From Paracoccaceae bacterium (GTDB lineage: Bacteria > Pseudomonadota > Alphaproteobacteria > Rhodobacterales > Rhodobacteraceae): a stretch of DNA of 64,000 nt. The stretch lies in contig JADHOV010000001.1 in the NCBI GenBank assembly GCA_016778765.1, positions 1 to 64,000 of the forward strand, written 5' to 3'. Below are positions 10,445 to 19,494 of the stretch, in pieces. Position numbers and translations under genes: made by a program. Under the pieces are notes generated by a model. That model did no database searches, was not told the origin of the DNA, and saw nothing but the letters and a program-made list of their open reading frames with translations. Position 1 is the first letter of the stretch. Each line of letters starts with the position of its first letter.

Positions 10445-10571
10445 GAAAGCCTCCTAATTTCGATTTTTGGTTATGTAGCGGAAGCCCATCAAAAAGAAAA
10501 GGCAGAAATGCTGACGTTTATTTTCATTCACACCCTGAAATGGAAAAGGATTGACAATTAAAATTAAAAAG

Positions 10572-10609
10572 TAAGTCCGATTCGGACTTAAAAAGAGTGT
10601 TCCTATTAT
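10572..10609 (+). promoter_or_regulatory. Palindromic operator over a probable uppP promoter
   Basis: TAAGTCCGA T TCGGACTTA (10572-10590) is a perfect 9+1+9 inverted repeat in the gltD-uppP divergent gap. Its right half overlaps a possible -35 element TTCGGA (10581-10586), followed after 17 bases by TATTAT (10604-10609) and then uppP at 10656. This is the geometry of a repressor site, but the regulator is not recognised. It could also act on gltD, which is transcribed the other way. Confidence 0.5.
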
Positions 10610-10655
10610 AAATCTGTTGGTTATATGATGGGATTGCACGATTAGAAGGTTCGAA

Positions 10656-11462
10656 ATGCCCCTGCTTCATTTGATTATCTTAGCTATTATTCAAGGGGTT
10701 ACCGAATTTCTTCCTGTTTCCTCAAGCGCCCATTTGATCCTATTTCCTGCGCTCACCGGCACCACAGATCAAGGGCCTGTTATCGATGTCGCCGTCCATT
10801 TGGGCACGCTGCTCGCCGTTATGCTGTATTTTCACGGCGAGGTGCGGAAGATCTTTTTTGGCGCCAACCACCTGTTGAAAGGCAGAACCACGCAACCCGA
10901 GGCCAGATTCGCGCTATACCTGATCTACGCCACCCTGCCCGCCATCGCCGTCGGCTTTATGCTCAAACTTTCTGGTGTGAGCGGCGCGATGCGCGAAAAT
11001 GTTGCGCTGATCGGCTGGGCGATGCTGGGATTCGGCCTGCTTCTCTGGTGGGCCGATCGACGCCCCAAAAGCCTGAAAACTGTTTCAGATTTCAGCCGAG
11101 GCGATGCGCTGAAACTGGGCCTCTGGCAAACGCTAGCGCTTATTCCAGGCACTTCGCGATCCGGCATTACCATCACCGGGGCGCTCTTGGCAGGCTATAG
11201 TCGGCACGAAGCCGCGCGCTTATCCATGCTGATGTCAATCCCGGTGATCCTAGCCGCGACAGCGCTGGCCAGCCTTGACCTGATTACCGAGGGAGCGACC
11301 ACACGATTGCGCGATGCGGCATTGGCCGCCGCTTTTGCAGCCTTCTCAGCGTTCATTGCTTTGGGGCTGATGATGCGCCTGCTGCGCAGCATCAGCTTCA
11401 CGCCTTATGTGATCTATCGGGTGGTTTTCGGGGCTAGCCTGATCCTTTGGGCCAGCCTTTAA
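10656..11462 (+). CDS. uppP: Undecaprenyl-diphosphatase UppP/BacA
   Basis: An integral inner-membrane phosphatase of 268 residues that dephosphorylates undecaprenyl pyrophosphate, recycling the lipid carrier of peptidoglycan and surface polysaccharide synthesis. The two active-site motifs are present: [17 protein letters not shown] near the N-terminus and [17 protein letters not shown] around residue 170. Several hydrophobic spans fill the rest. It lies divergent from gltD, and a palindromic site overlaps its likely promoter. Confidence 0.96.
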   Translation: MPLLHLIILAIIQGVTEFLPVSSSAHLILFPALTGTTDQGPVIDVAVHLGTLLAVMLYFHGEVRKIFFGANHLLKGRTTQPEARFALYLIYATLPAIAVGFMLKLSGVSGAMRENVALIGWAMLGFGLLLWWADRRPKSLKTVSDFSRGDALKLGLWQTLALIPGTSRSGITITGALLAGYSRHEAARLSMLMSIPVILAATALASLDLITEGATTRLRDAALAAAFAAFSAFIALGLMMRLLRSISFTPYVIYRVVFGASLILWASL

Positions 11463-11524
11463 ACCACGCAGTCACTGTGCTAGTGACGTACTCAGAGCAT
11501 CTAATGCAGCAAAAGGACAAAACG

Positions 11525-11965
11525 ATGGCCCGCATGATTTTTATGCTGAACGGACCGAATTTGAATCTGTTGGGAAAACGCCAACCTGAACTCTACGGGC
11601 ATGACACATTACACGATATTGCCCGCGATTGCGATTTGACCGCTGACCAACTGGGCCTGACGTTGACGCATTTGCAGTCAAATCATGAAGGCCAGCTGAT
11701 TGATTGGATCCATCAAGCGCGAGAGGACGCCGAGGGCATTATAATGAACCCGGGGGCGTTCTCGCATAATTCGATCGCCATTTTGGATGCTTTAAACATG
11801 TTTGAGGGCCCAATTTTAGAGGTTCATATCTCTAATATCCATAGACGGGAAAGCTTCCGCCATCATTCTTACGTGTCGCTGCGCGCCGAGGGCGTGATCG
11901 CTGGGTTCGGCAGCCACGGATATCAGATCGCGGTTCAACATATGGCGAAATTGCTCACAGCATAG
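11525..11965 (+). CDS. aroQ: Type II 3-dehydroquinate dehydratase
   Basis: The 146-residue enzyme dehydrates 3-dehydroquinate to 3-dehydroshikimate in the shikimate pathway. Family signatures are all visible: [16 protein letters not shown] at the N-terminus with the catalytic Tyr, [30 protein letters not shown], and the substrate-binding [17 protein letters not shown]. The frame is open upstream to 11447, but the ATG at 11525 ([12 protein letters not shown]) is the family start. The start lies 62 bases after the uppP stop. Confidence 0.96.
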   Translation: MARMIFMLNGPNLNLLGKRQPELYGHDTLHDIARDCDLTADQLGLTLTHLQSNHEGQLIDWIHQAREDAEGIIMNPGAFSHNSIAILDALNMFEGPILEVHISNIHRRESFRHHSYVSLRAEGVIAGFGSHGYQIAVQHMAKLLTA

Positions 11966-11977
11966 AAAGCCCTCAAA

Positions 11978-13495
11978 ATGAGCAATGTTTTATTCGACGC
12001 GCTGTTTGCCGATCATATCGGCTCTGAGGCGCCGTTCTTGATCCTGCCAGATGGGGACGTTTGGAGCTATCAGCGCTTTTTAGAAACTGCCGCACAATAC
12101 GCGCATGTGTTGGAGGCGCTTGGGCTAGAGGTCGGGGATCGATTGGCCGTGCAGGTTCAAAAATCCCCAGAAGCATTGGCCAGCTACGCGGCCTGTTTGC
12201 AAGCAGGGGTAATCTTTCTGCCTTTAAACACCGCCTATACAGCTCGTGAAATGGCCTATTTTATCGAAAATTCAGGGGCAAAACTGGTGTTGTGCGACGC
12301 CAAAGCAGAAACCGCTTTGCGCCCCGTGGCGCAGGCAGCGCAGGCGCAATTGCAGGTTTTGAATGGGGATGGCAGCGGCGGCTTTACAGGCTTGGCGATG
12401 CAACATCCCAAAAGCTTCCAACCCCGCGCCCGCAGTGGCAATGATCTGGCAGCCTTTCTGTATACATCGGGCACTACCGGGCGCTCAAAAGGGGCCATGC
12501 TTAGCCATGATAACCTGTTATCAAACGCAAAAACATTATGCGACGCATGGCGCTTTACCGCCCAAGATGTGCTTTTGCACGCTTTGCCTATTTTTCACAC
12601 TCACGGGCTTTTTGTGGCCACAAATATTTGCCTTCTTGCCGGATGCTCGATGCGGTTTTATCCCGCGTTTGACGCCAAACAGCTGATCCAAGATATGCCA
12701 ATGGCCACCACATTAATGGGGGTACCAACCTTTTACTCCCGCTTGTTAAATGACCCAAATTTCACCAAAAGCGTTACCGAAAACATGCGCCTCTTCGTGT
12801 CGGGCAGCGCGCCGCTTCTAACAGAAACGCATGAAGCCTTTGAAAGCCGCACCGGGCATCGCATTCTAGAACGCTACGGCATGACCGAGACCAATATGAA
12901 CACGTCAAACCCTTATAACGCTGAGCGGCGCGCGGGCACTGTTGGCTTTCCTTTGCCCGGTATAGAGCTGCGGATCATCGATGAAAAAACCGAAGAACTG
13001 CTTTCCCAAGGCGAAATTGGAATGATCGAAATACGCGGCCCCAACGTGTTTCAAGGCTATTGGAACATGCCAGAAAAAACCGCTGCCGAGCTGCGAGAAA
13101 ACGGGTTTTTCATCACCGGTGATTTGGGAAAAATCGATGCGCAAGGATATGTGCATATCGTCGGGCGCAGCAAAGACCTGATCATCTCGGGTGGTTATAA
13201 TATCTACCCGAAGGAAATCGAAAAAATCTTAGATGATGTGCCCGGCGTTTTGGAAAGCGCCGTGATCGGCGTGCCGCATTCAGATTTTGGCGAAACCGTG
13301 CTGGCCGTGGTGGTGCTCCGCAGCGGGGTTACTTTGCGGGAAAGCGATTTGGCCGCAGAAGTGGCGCAAAAATTAGCACGCTTTAAACATCCAAAATCCT
13401 ACCAAATCACCGCGGAATTGCCGCGTAATACGATGGGTAAAGTGCAAAAAAACCTACTGCGAGACAGGTATAAGGGCCTTTTTGCAGCGCAGTAG
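11978..13495 (+). CDS. Malonyl-CoA synthetase (MatB-type acyl-CoA ligase)
   Basis: A 505-residue ANL-superfamily adenylating enzyme. It carries the phosphate-binding loop TSGTTGRSKGAM, the YGMTETNMNTSNPY adenine region, the hinge VGRSKDLIISGGYNIYPKEIE and the C-terminal catalytic lysine in PRNTMGKVQKNLLR. Overall sequence character matches MatB, which makes malonyl-CoA from malonate, CoA and ATP, and Roseobacter genomes commonly carry this type. No malonate decarboxylase or transporter lies beside it, so a methylmalonate or other short dicarboxylate substrate remains possible. It starts 12 bases after aroQ. Confidence 0.82.
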   Translation: MSNVLFDALFADHIGSEAPFLILPDGDVWSYQRFLETAAQYAHVLEALGLEVGDRLAVQVQKSPEALASYAACLQAGVIFLPLNTAYTAREMAYFIENSGAKLVLCDAKAETALRPVAQAAQAQLQVLNGDGSGGFTGLAMQHPKSFQPRARSGNDLAAFLYTSGTTGRSKGAMLSHDNLLSNAKTLCDAWRFTAQDVLLHALPIFHTHGLFVATNICLLAGCSMRFYPAFDAKQLIQDMPMATTLMGVPTFYSRLLNDPNFTKSVTENMRLFVSGSAPLLTETHEAFESRTGHRILERYGMTETNMNTSNPYNAERRAGTVGFPLPGIELRIIDEKTEELLSQGEIGMIEIRGPNVFQGYWNMPEKTAAELRENGFFITGDLGKIDAQGYVHIVGRSKDLIISGGYNIYPKEIEKILDDVPGVLESAVIGVPHSDFGETVLAVVVLRSGVTLRESDLAAEVAQKLARFKHPKSYQITAELPRNTMGKVQKNLLRDRYKGLFAAQ

Positions 13496-13616
13496 CACGC
13501 CGCAACGCTCTAGAAACCGCCTCAGCCGCGCTTGGCATTCGGGGCCTAAGGCGGTTTTCAGCCTTGTGGCAGTTGCTGGCCTTTTCCTTTTGAATAAGTT
13601 TGGATACACCAAGGCT

Positions 13617-14282
13617 ATGATATGGACGGTTCCAAATATTTTAACCACGGGGCGCTTGCTTGCTGCGCCCGCATTGGCGCTGATGTTTTTGTATTTTAAC
13701 CGGCCCTATGCGGATTGGTTCGCGCTGCTGCTGTTTATATTTGCCGCGCTTACCGATTGGGTTGATGGATTCCTCGCCCGCACGTGGAAACAGGAAACCA
13801 AATTAGGCCAAATGCTCGATCCGATCGCGGATAAAGCAATGGTTATCATCGCGCTTCTGATCATTGTGGGGTATTCGAGCATGTCGCCATGGCTGGTGCT
13901 GCCCGCGACTGTGATTTTGTTTCGCGAAGTTTTTGTGTCTGGCCTGCGCGAGTTTTTGGGCGATAGTGCCAGCACGCTGCAGGTCACAAAACTGGCAAAA
14001 TGGAAAACCACCGCGCAAATGGCGGCGATTGCAATTTTATTCTCACAAGGTGTTTTTGAGCATTATCTGAAACTCTCGGCGCGAGAAATCGGCCCAGACG
14101 CGCTGAACAATATTCTAAACGGCGGCGCCCAAGATACGCTGGGCGTGTTCTGGAAGCATCATGCGATGATCTGGTCGGGCAATGTCGGGCTGATCTTACT
14201 TTGGGTTGCAGCCGCTTTAACCTTGATCACCGGCTTTGATTATTTCAAAAAAGCGCTTCCGTTTTTGAAAGATGAGGCATGA
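13617..14282 (+). CDS. pgsA: CDP-diacylglycerol-glycerol-3-phosphate phosphatidyltransferase
   Basis: A 221-residue inner-membrane enzyme making phosphatidylglycerol phosphate, the committed step to phosphatidylglycerol and cardiolipin. The CDP-alcohol phosphotransferase signature D-G-A-R-G-D-D is present in DWVDGFLARTWKQETKLGQM followed by LDPIADK. The N-terminus MIWTVPNILTTGRLL is the family start and fixes the ATG at 13617 rather than upstream openings. Four to six hydrophobic spans follow. Its stop overlaps the moaD start by four bases (ATGA). Confidence 0.96.
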   Translation: MIWTVPNILTTGRLLAAPALALMFLYFNRPYADWFALLLFIFAALTDWVDGFLARTWKQETKLGQMLDPIADKAMVIIALLIIVGYSSMSPWLVLPATVILFREVFVSGLREFLGDSASTLQVTKLAKWKTTAQMAAIAILFSQGVFEHYLKLSAREIGPDALNNILNGGAQDTLGVFWKHHAMIWSGNVGLILLWVAAALTLITGFDYFKKALPFLKDEA

Positions 14283-14527
14283 TAGAGGTTTTATATTTTG
14301 CTTGGCTGCGCGAGCGCATCGGCATCCCCCGCGAAACCATTGACAGCCAAGCCGCTACAGTGGCGGATCTTATAGAAGAGCTGCGCGACAAAGATCCGCG
14401 CTACGCGCTGGCGTTTTCGGATCTCTCTGCGCTGCGCGCCGCAGTGGATCAAGAATTGGTTGAATTTGACGCCCCGCTCAACGGCGCCAAAGAAGTTGCA
14501 TTTTTTCCTCCGATGACGGGGGGGTGA
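14279..14527 (+). CDS. moaD: Molybdopterin synthase sulfur carrier subunit
   Basis: An 82-residue ubiquitin-like protein ending in the diagnostic Gly-Gly (PPMTGG). The C-terminal glycine is thiocarboxylated and donates sulfur to precursor Z inside the MoaD-MoaE complex during molybdenum cofactor synthesis. It overlaps pgsA by four bases, and the next gene encodes its partner MoaE, so all three are translationally coupled. Confidence 0.96.
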   Translation: MIEVLYFAWLRERIGIPRETIDSQAATVADLIEELRDKDPRYALAFSDLSALRAAVDQELVEFDAPLNGAKEVAFFPPMTGG

Positions 14528-14529
14528 TC

Positions 14530-14973
14530 ATGCGCATCCTCATTCAAGAACACCCCTTTGATCTGGGTCAAGAAGCGCAAAACTTTGCCGAAAAACAAGA
14601 CAATTCCGGCGCAATAGTTACCTTCACCGGGATTGTGCGGAATACATCTTTAGGCGATTTAAAAACTCTCGCAATCGAACATTACCCCGCCATGACAGAA
14701 AAGGCGATTTCTGACATCGCCCAAACGGCGATTGACAGATGGTCCTTGCAGGACGCACTGGTGCTGCATCGCTATGGAAACCTTGCCCCGGGTGAGGGGA
14801 TCATGATGGTGGCAACAGCCGCCGCGCATCGCAATGACGCGTTTGCCGCCGCCGATTTTCTGATGGATTATCTCAAATCGCGCGCACCTTTTTGGAAAAA
14901 AGAAATAACCGCGTCCGGAGCAACCTGGGTAGAGGCAAAAGACAGCGACGAGCAGGCTTTGAGGCGCTGGTAG
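14530..14973 (+). CDS. moaE: Molybdopterin synthase catalytic subunit
   Basis: This 147-residue subunit converts cyclic pyranopterin monophosphate to molybdopterin using thiocarboxylated MoaD. Conserved segments include the GAIVTFTGIVR strand, the LAIEHYPAM region, [22 protein letters not shown] and the catalytic-lysine stretch APFWKKEITASGATWVEAKD. A GTG at 14524 overlaps the moaD stop. The ATG at 14530 has better spacing to the GGGGGG Shine-Dalgarno, so I use it. Confidence 0.95.
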   Translation: MRILIQEHPFDLGQEAQNFAEKQDNSGAIVTFTGIVRNTSLGDLKTLAIEHYPAMTEKAISDIAQTAIDRWSLQDALVLHRYGNLAPGEGIMMVATAAAHRNDAFAAADFLMDYLKSRAPFWKKEITASGATWVEAKDSDEQALRRW

Positions 14974-15000
14974 CCGCACCATCGCGCCCGGCTTGGGGCG

Positions 15001-15300
15001 TTAGGATCGGTCGGTTTCGCTGATCCGAGCCTGTCGCAACCCCTCCATCGCCGCGTCACGTTCTGCCCGCGCTTGGGCCAATAGGTTGGTCAGCTCAGCC
15101 TCTTTTAGGGCGGCCTCTTCACGCGCCGCATCGCGCTGAGCTGTGGCGTTAAGCAGCTCTTGTGTAACGTTGGTCATCGCCTCGATGCTGGGCAAAGAGC
15201 CCCGCAAAAGCTGCATCCAAAGCCAATGCATGCACCAGCCCATAACAAAAGCTACAAACAGCGCGAGTGCACCGATTAACATCACCTCATTGGCCTGCAT
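15001..15300 (-). CDS. Small single-pass membrane protein with coiled coil
   Basis: About 99 residues. One hydrophobic segment near the N-terminus (VMLIGALALFVAFVMGW) is followed by a charged, alanine-rich helix with heptad-like spacing (ATAQRDAAREEAALKEAELTN). No enzyme motif is seen. The gene overlaps the 3' end of the OmpA-family gene by 14 bases on the same strand, so the two are probably translationally coupled, and it may assist that envelope protein. An alternative ATG at 15306 adds two residues. Function unknown. Confidence 0.7.
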   Translation of the reverse strand: MQANEVMLIGALALFVAFVMGWCMHWLWMQLLRGSLPSIEAMTNVTQELLNATAQRDAAREEAALKEAELTNLLAQARAERDAAMEGLRQARISETDRS

Positions 15301-17173
15301 TAGCATTTATCCTTGCCTCAGCTGGCAGCGTTTCTGGATCGCCCTGCACCGGCGGTACTGGTTCATTTTCGCGCAGATAAAATTCAATCCGCCGGTTGAT
15401 ATCACGCCCTTCTGCGCTGTCATTTGCGGCAATGGGTTTGGTTTCACCATAGCCTTGCGCCACAAAACTGCCGGTTAAAATACGCCGCCTTTGCAGCTCC
15501 ATCATAACCGCCTGCGCGCGCATTTGGCTCAGTTGCAGGTTCATTTCCTCGCGCCCCTGACTGTCTGTATGGCCGGCAATTTCAAGCGGAATTTCTCCAC
15601 ATTGGCGCAATATCTCCGCGATTTTATCCAAGAGGTTCTGACCTGCCAAATTCACCCGATCCGATCCCGGGTCAAAATTGATTTTTTCAGATCGTAGCAG
15701 CCCGTTTATTTGGCTGATACAAAGGGCAGCCGGCAGCAGATCCGGCTCTGTTTTGGGGGGCGGTTGATAGGTAATCTGCAAATCGGTGCGAACAGTGTTT
15801 GGCAAGATCTGGCGCACACTTAACGCCAAGGCGGCCTGCGCATCCTTGCGATGCGACAGGCCAGAGATCGCTAGATCCTGCCGGGTCAAGCGCATTTGCG
15901 CCCGCTGCAAGGGCAGCATCGCCTCGATCAAAGACAGGATCTGTAAGGTCCAATCATTGCCCAGCGCCGGAACCAGCGATCCAGAAAACGCCACCTTATC
16001 AAATCCAAACCGGGCCTGCGCCAGCGCTTTTACCGCCCTTTGAGCGCGTTGATCTTTCAAAGGGCCCTGCAGAATTAAGTTGCCATCCGCCTCAAGCTTA
16101 AAGGAAAACTCTGCGGCGAGACCCCCGTCCGCCATATCGGGCAGATTTCTGGACGCTTCAACCCCATAGCCCTCTGGCAATCGCTGTTTTATTTTTTCAA
16201 CCACTGCGGCGATGCTATCGGCCTCTGGCAGATCGGGAAAAAACAGCTGAAGGTGGTTATCCTCTAAATGAATCGTGGCTGCGCGGATCGGTTTTACTGC
16301 ATCGAGCGCCAAGAAAATGGTTTCATCAAACCCGCTTGGGCGATCTGCGAAATTCATCAAGCAGGGCAATTCATGCGTCACGCCAAACGCTTGCAAAGCT
16401 GAAGCAAGCGCTTTGAGATGCATTTGGCTATCGACTCGGCAGGCGAGAACGCGCAACGCGCCACTGCGTTTCACCGCGCGAAAGCGATAGCCTTCGGGCG
16501 CAGCATTGGGCGCCACCACCACAACCTCATAGAGAAGGCCAGCCGGGCTAAGCTGCTCTAGATTTGTCAAAACCGCTTGCCGGCGCTCTTCCGTTTTTGC
16601 CAGCGCTTTCACAACAACGCGATCTTCCGCAATTGTCACCTCGCCGCGATGTATCTGCGCCAAAGCTTCAAACCCAAGCTGCTGGGCGGTGAGCCATGTT
16701 TCAGACGGGCGACGCTGGGCGGCGGTAAAGAAATGTTTTAGCTCCACCTGCCCCGCGGCCATATCACGCAAACCCGCCAGCAGCGTCTCTTGCGTCGGCC
16801 CGCTTGGCACATTGCCCATTGCGCGGATAAACGTTGGGGTTTTTAAAATCTGCAGGGTAAGCGCAGCTGGTGTTTTGGCGCCTGTCTCAGATACAGAAAT
16901 CTGATCTGATAGATTGTGCATCGCCACGGTTTTACGCGCCAGTGTCAAGGCTTGAAACCGCTGCGTCGCGGTTTCGGCTTGGCCAAAAAGCACCACCTGC
17001 CGCCCATCAGCGGCAACCTCAACCCAATCCAGATCCGCCTTTACAAAGGCCGCTTCAAGCCGCGATATGGTTTTTGCTTCAAGCGCCCAAACCAAAGCCA
17101 TAGCGCAGAAACAGGCCAAGATCGCGGCGCCACTAAAGGTAATAAGAATGTAGCGCTTGGCCAAAAATCGCAT
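15287..17173 (-). CDS. OmpA-family envelope protein with N-terminal membrane anchor
   Basis: A 628-residue protein with one N-terminal hydrophobic segment (ILITFSGAAILACFCAMALVW), a long region that looks like repeated BON-like folds, and a C-terminal OmpA/MotB-like peptidoglycan-binding domain. The last shows the NX2LSXXRAXXVXXXL pattern in IAGHTDSQGREEMNLQLSQM and GYGETKPIAANDSAEGRDIN. It probably tethers the inner membrane to the cell wall. The N-terminal anchor does not look like a cleaved signal. The C-terminal domain is secure, the BON-like reading is by eye. Confidence 0.82.
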   Translation of the reverse strand: MRFLAKRYILITFSGAAILACFCAMALVWALEAKTISRLEAAFVKADLDWVEVAADGRQVVLFGQAETATQRFQALTLARKTVAMHNLSDQISVSETGAKTPAALTLQILKTPTFIRAMGNVPSGPTQETLLAGLRDMAAGQVELKHFFTAAQRRPSETWLTAQQLGFEALAQIHRGEVTIAEDRVVVKALAKTEERRQAVLTNLEQLSPAGLLYEVVVVAPNAAPEGYRFRAVKRSGALRVLACRVDSQMHLKALASALQAFGVTHELPCLMNFADRPSGFDETIFLALDAVKPIRAATIHLEDNHLQLFFPDLPEADSIAAVVEKIKQRLPEGYGVEASRNLPDMADGGLAAEFSFKLEADGNLILQGPLKDQRAQRAVKALAQARFGFDKVAFSGSLVPALGNDWTLQILSLIEAMLPLQRAQMRLTRQDLAISGLSHRKDAQAALALSVRQILPNTVRTDLQITYQPPPKTEPDLLPAALCISQINGLLRSEKINFDPGSDRVNLAGQNLLDKIAEILRQCGEIPLEIAGHTDSQGREEMNLQLSQMRAQAVMMELQRRRILTGSFVAQGYGETKPIAANDSAEGRDINRRIEFYLRENEPVPPVQGDPETLPAEARINANAGQ

Positions 17174-17227
17174 AACATCGCTCGGTTTATAGGGCTGATG
17201 CCTTCATAGGCTCTCGCGCCAAAGGGT

Positions 17228-18187
17228 TCAATAAAGGAAAACCGCAAGGCCAAAGAACACCACGGGCAAAAAGCCCGTATGGCTGTTTGCCCGAAACAAT
17301 CGCAACAACAACTCGGTTTCTCCTAGGCGGAACTGACGCAATTGCCACAACATATGTAGCACAAAGGCAGCAACGCCCAGACCCGCAACCCAGAAAGCTG
17401 GCCCCTGTACCTGCAGCGCCAAAGCGCCCAGCATCAATCCCCCGCTGGTCAGGGCAAAGCCCAACAACCAAGGCCATGTCTTTGCGCCAAATAAACGCGC
17501 GGTGGATTTGATACCGATCAATGCGTCATCTTCAATATCCTGATGGGCATAAATTGTATCGTAAAACAGCGTCCAGAAAATACCGCTTAGATATAGGATC
17601 AGCGCGGCAACCTGTAACCCGCCCTGATGGGCGATAAAGGCCAATAAAACGCCCCAATTAAACGCCAAGCCCAAAAACACCTGCGGCCACCAGGTAAAGC
17701 GTTTCGCAAAAGGGTAAATCGCCACGGGGATCAGGGCGATGATCCCGCATATAATCGCCGCCGCGTTAAAGCTGAACAGAATGCAGGCGGCCAGTGCCAC
17801 CTGCGCGCCCATCCAAATCACTGCCGAGTTCACCGATACTTGCCCAGAGGGGATCGGCCGCGATTTGGTCCGTTCGACCGCCCCGTCAAATTTGCGATCT
17901 GTGATATCATTCCACGTGCAGCCAGCCCCGCGCATTAAAAAAGCCCCCAGCCCGCATCCCACAAAAATCCACAAATCGCTTAAGGCAAATTGACCATCGG
18001 CTAGAATTGCAAGAAACAACCCCCACCAGCAAGGAAACAGCAACAACCAGGTTCCAATTGGCCGATCCGCCCGCGACAGGCGTAAATAGGGCCGGCTAGC
18101 CTGCGGCGCAAAGCGATCAACCCAATTGCCTTTCACAGCATCAAAAACTTCACCCGCCACCTCTGGTTTTGTTCCCTGCTCAGACAT
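17228..18187 (-). CDS. ubiA: 4-hydroxybenzoate polyprenyltransferase
   Basis: A polytopic membrane enzyme of 319 residues that attaches the polyprenyl tail to 4-hydroxybenzoate in ubiquinone synthesis. Both Asp-rich Mg-diphosphate motifs are present: NDITDRKFD in the first half and DTIYAHQDIEDD in the second. About eight hydrophobic spans are evident. Its ATG abuts a possible rsmE start codon (CATATG), leaving essentially no intergenic promoter space. The pathway genes ubiB and ubiE lie about 5 kb further on. Confidence 0.96.
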   Translation of the reverse strand: MSEQGTKPEVAGEVFDAVKGNWVDRFAPQASRPYLRLSRADRPIGTWLLLFPCWWGLFLAILADGQFALSDLWIFVGCGLGAFLMRGAGCTWNDITDRKFDGAVERTKSRPIPSGQVSVNSAVIWMGAQVALAACILFSFNAAAIICGIIALIPVAIYPFAKRFTWWPQVFLGLAFNWGVLLAFIAHQGGLQVAALILYLSGIFWTLFYDTIYAHQDIEDDALIGIKSTARLFGAKTWPWLLGFALTSGGLMLGALALQVQGPAFWVAGLGVAAFVLHMLWQLRQFRLGETELLLRLFRANSHTGFLPVVFFGLAVFLY

Positions 18188-18199
18188 ATGTTAAGCCTT

Positions 18200-18922
18200 A
18201 TGAATTCTAAAATCAGACTCTTTGTAGATCACCCGCTGGCACCGGCGCAATCACTACCTTTAACGCGCGAGCACGCGCATTACCTATTTTCCGTGATGCG
18301 CCAAAGCGTGGGAGATCGCGTGCTGGTGTTCAACGGCCAAGACGGCGAATGGCTGGCTGAAATCACGCAAGCCGGTAAAAAATCGGGCGTGCTGAGCTGT
18401 TTGACACAAAGCAAAGCGCTGCGGCCCCCACCAGATCTCTGGCTTCTTTTCGCACCGATCAAAAAATCACGCACCGATTTTATTGTAGAAAAAGCCACTG
18501 AATTAGGTGCTGCGCGGATTTGTCCGGTGCAAACCGCCTTTACAAATTCAGAGCGGATTCGGCGCGACCGGTTGCAAGCCCATGCGATCGAAGCGGCCGA
18601 ACAATGCGGCGGCACCTATGTGCCAGTGGTTGACGCGTTACAGAAATTAAAGGCGGTTTTGGATCATTGGCCCCAAGATCGCAGCTTATTATTTTGCGAC
18701 GAAACACAGGCGGGCGCGGCCTCTTCATTCGCAGCGCTCGCACCGGGGCCCTGCGCCATTTTAATCGGTCCGGAAGGCGGGTTTCACGCGGCAGAGCGCC
18801 AGCAGATATCCAACTTGCCAAATGCGCATTGCATCAGCTTGGGCCCGCGCATTTTGCGCGCCGATACCGCGGCGGTAACCGCCCTTAGCCTCTGGCAAGC
18901 TCACCTAGGAGATTGGAGATGA
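18200..18922 (+). CDS. rsmE: 16S rRNA m3U1498 methyltransferase
   Basis: A 240-residue SPOUT-class methyltransferase that methylates N3 of U1498 in 16S rRNA. The C-terminal trefoil knot shows AILIGPEGGFHAAERQQI and the SAM-loop SLGPRILRADTAAVTALSLW. The frame begins at an ATG at 18188, but MNSKIRLFVDHPL from 18200 matches the family N-terminus. It is head to head with ubiA, twelve bases apart, and overlaps the next gene by four bases (ATGA at 18919). Confidence 0.94.
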   Translation: MNSKIRLFVDHPLAPAQSLPLTREHAHYLFSVMRQSVGDRVLVFNGQDGEWLAEITQAGKKSGVLSCLTQSKALRPPPDLWLLFAPIKKSRTDFIVEKATELGAARICPVQTAFTNSERIRRDRLQAHAIEAAEQCGGTYVPVVDALQKLKAVLDHWPQDRSLLFCDETQAGAASSFAALAPGPCAILIGPEGGFHAAERQQISNLPNAHCISLGPRILRADTAAVTALSLWQAHLGDWR

Positions 18923-19440
18923 TGCGGCCCGAGGCCGCAGCGGTTTTACTGCGCTGGCGCGATGCGTTTATCGGCGCGGCGCTTATTGCCTTAGGGCTCT
19001 ATTGGTTTACCAAAACTTTCGGGCTGTTATCCTGGGTGGGGGCCGCGCTGACCCTTATTGGAGCGCTGATTGGCTTTGCCGGGCTGCAGCGCGCGCGCTT
19101 CGCAAAAACGCAACAAGGGGCCGGTATCGTAGATGTTACCGAAGGCCAAATCACCTATTTTGGCCCCGATACAGGCGGTGTGATTGCGCTGGATGATATC
19201 ACCAAAATCAGTCTGATATATTATCAGAACCAGCAGCTGTGGAAACTCGAGCAACCGGCCCAGCCGGCGCTGTTTATTCCCACCGGTGCGACAGGCGCAG
19301 AGCGGCTGTTTGATGCCTTTACCCAGCTGCAAAATTTCCAAATCGAGCCGATGCTTCAGCTTTTGGCGCGACGCTTGAACACCCCTCAAACGATCTGGCA
19401 AAAAGACTATTTTTTAGATCCCCAAAATTACATCCATTGA
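18919..19440 (+). CDS. Membrane protein of unknown function
   Basis: A 173-residue protein with two adjacent hydrophobic segments near the N-terminus (AFIGAALIALGLYWF and WVGAALTLIGALIGFAGL), followed by a soluble part with a QITYFGPDTGGVIALDDITKI stretch that looks PH-like. ATG codons at 18919 and 18922 both fit; AGGAG at 18907-18911 serves either. It overlaps rsmE by four bases. I do not recognise a named family and the role is unknown. Confidence 0.72.
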   Translation: MMRPEAAAVLLRWRDAFIGAALIALGLYWFTKTFGLLSWVGAALTLIGALIGFAGLQRARFAKTQQGAGIVDVTEGQITYFGPDTGGVIALDDITKISLIYYQNQQLWKLEQPAQPALFIPTGATGAERLFDAFTQLQNFQIEPMLQLLARRLNTPQTIWQKDYFLDPQNYIH

Positions 19441-19494
19441 CAGCTCGGTTAATCCACAGCACATCTGCATGACTGAAACTTCGGAGATCCCGCA

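Noticed and set aside
10454-10639. A 61-codon minus-strand frame in the gltD-uppP gap
   Set aside because: Composition looks like translated AT-rich spacer, and it overlaps the palindrome and promoter region.
11696-11716. TTGAT-N7-ATCAA resembling an FNR-type site
   Set aside because: Spacing is seven rather than four bases, and it lies within the aroQ coding sequence.
13514-13557. AAACCGCCT/AGGCGGTTT inverted repeat between the malonyl-CoA synthetase gene and pgsA
   Set aside because: The 26-base loop and only four T residues after it make a terminator doubtful.
14985-15000. CGCCC/GGGCG hairpin between convergent moaE and the small coiled-coil gene
   Set aside because: Short stem and no T run on either strand.
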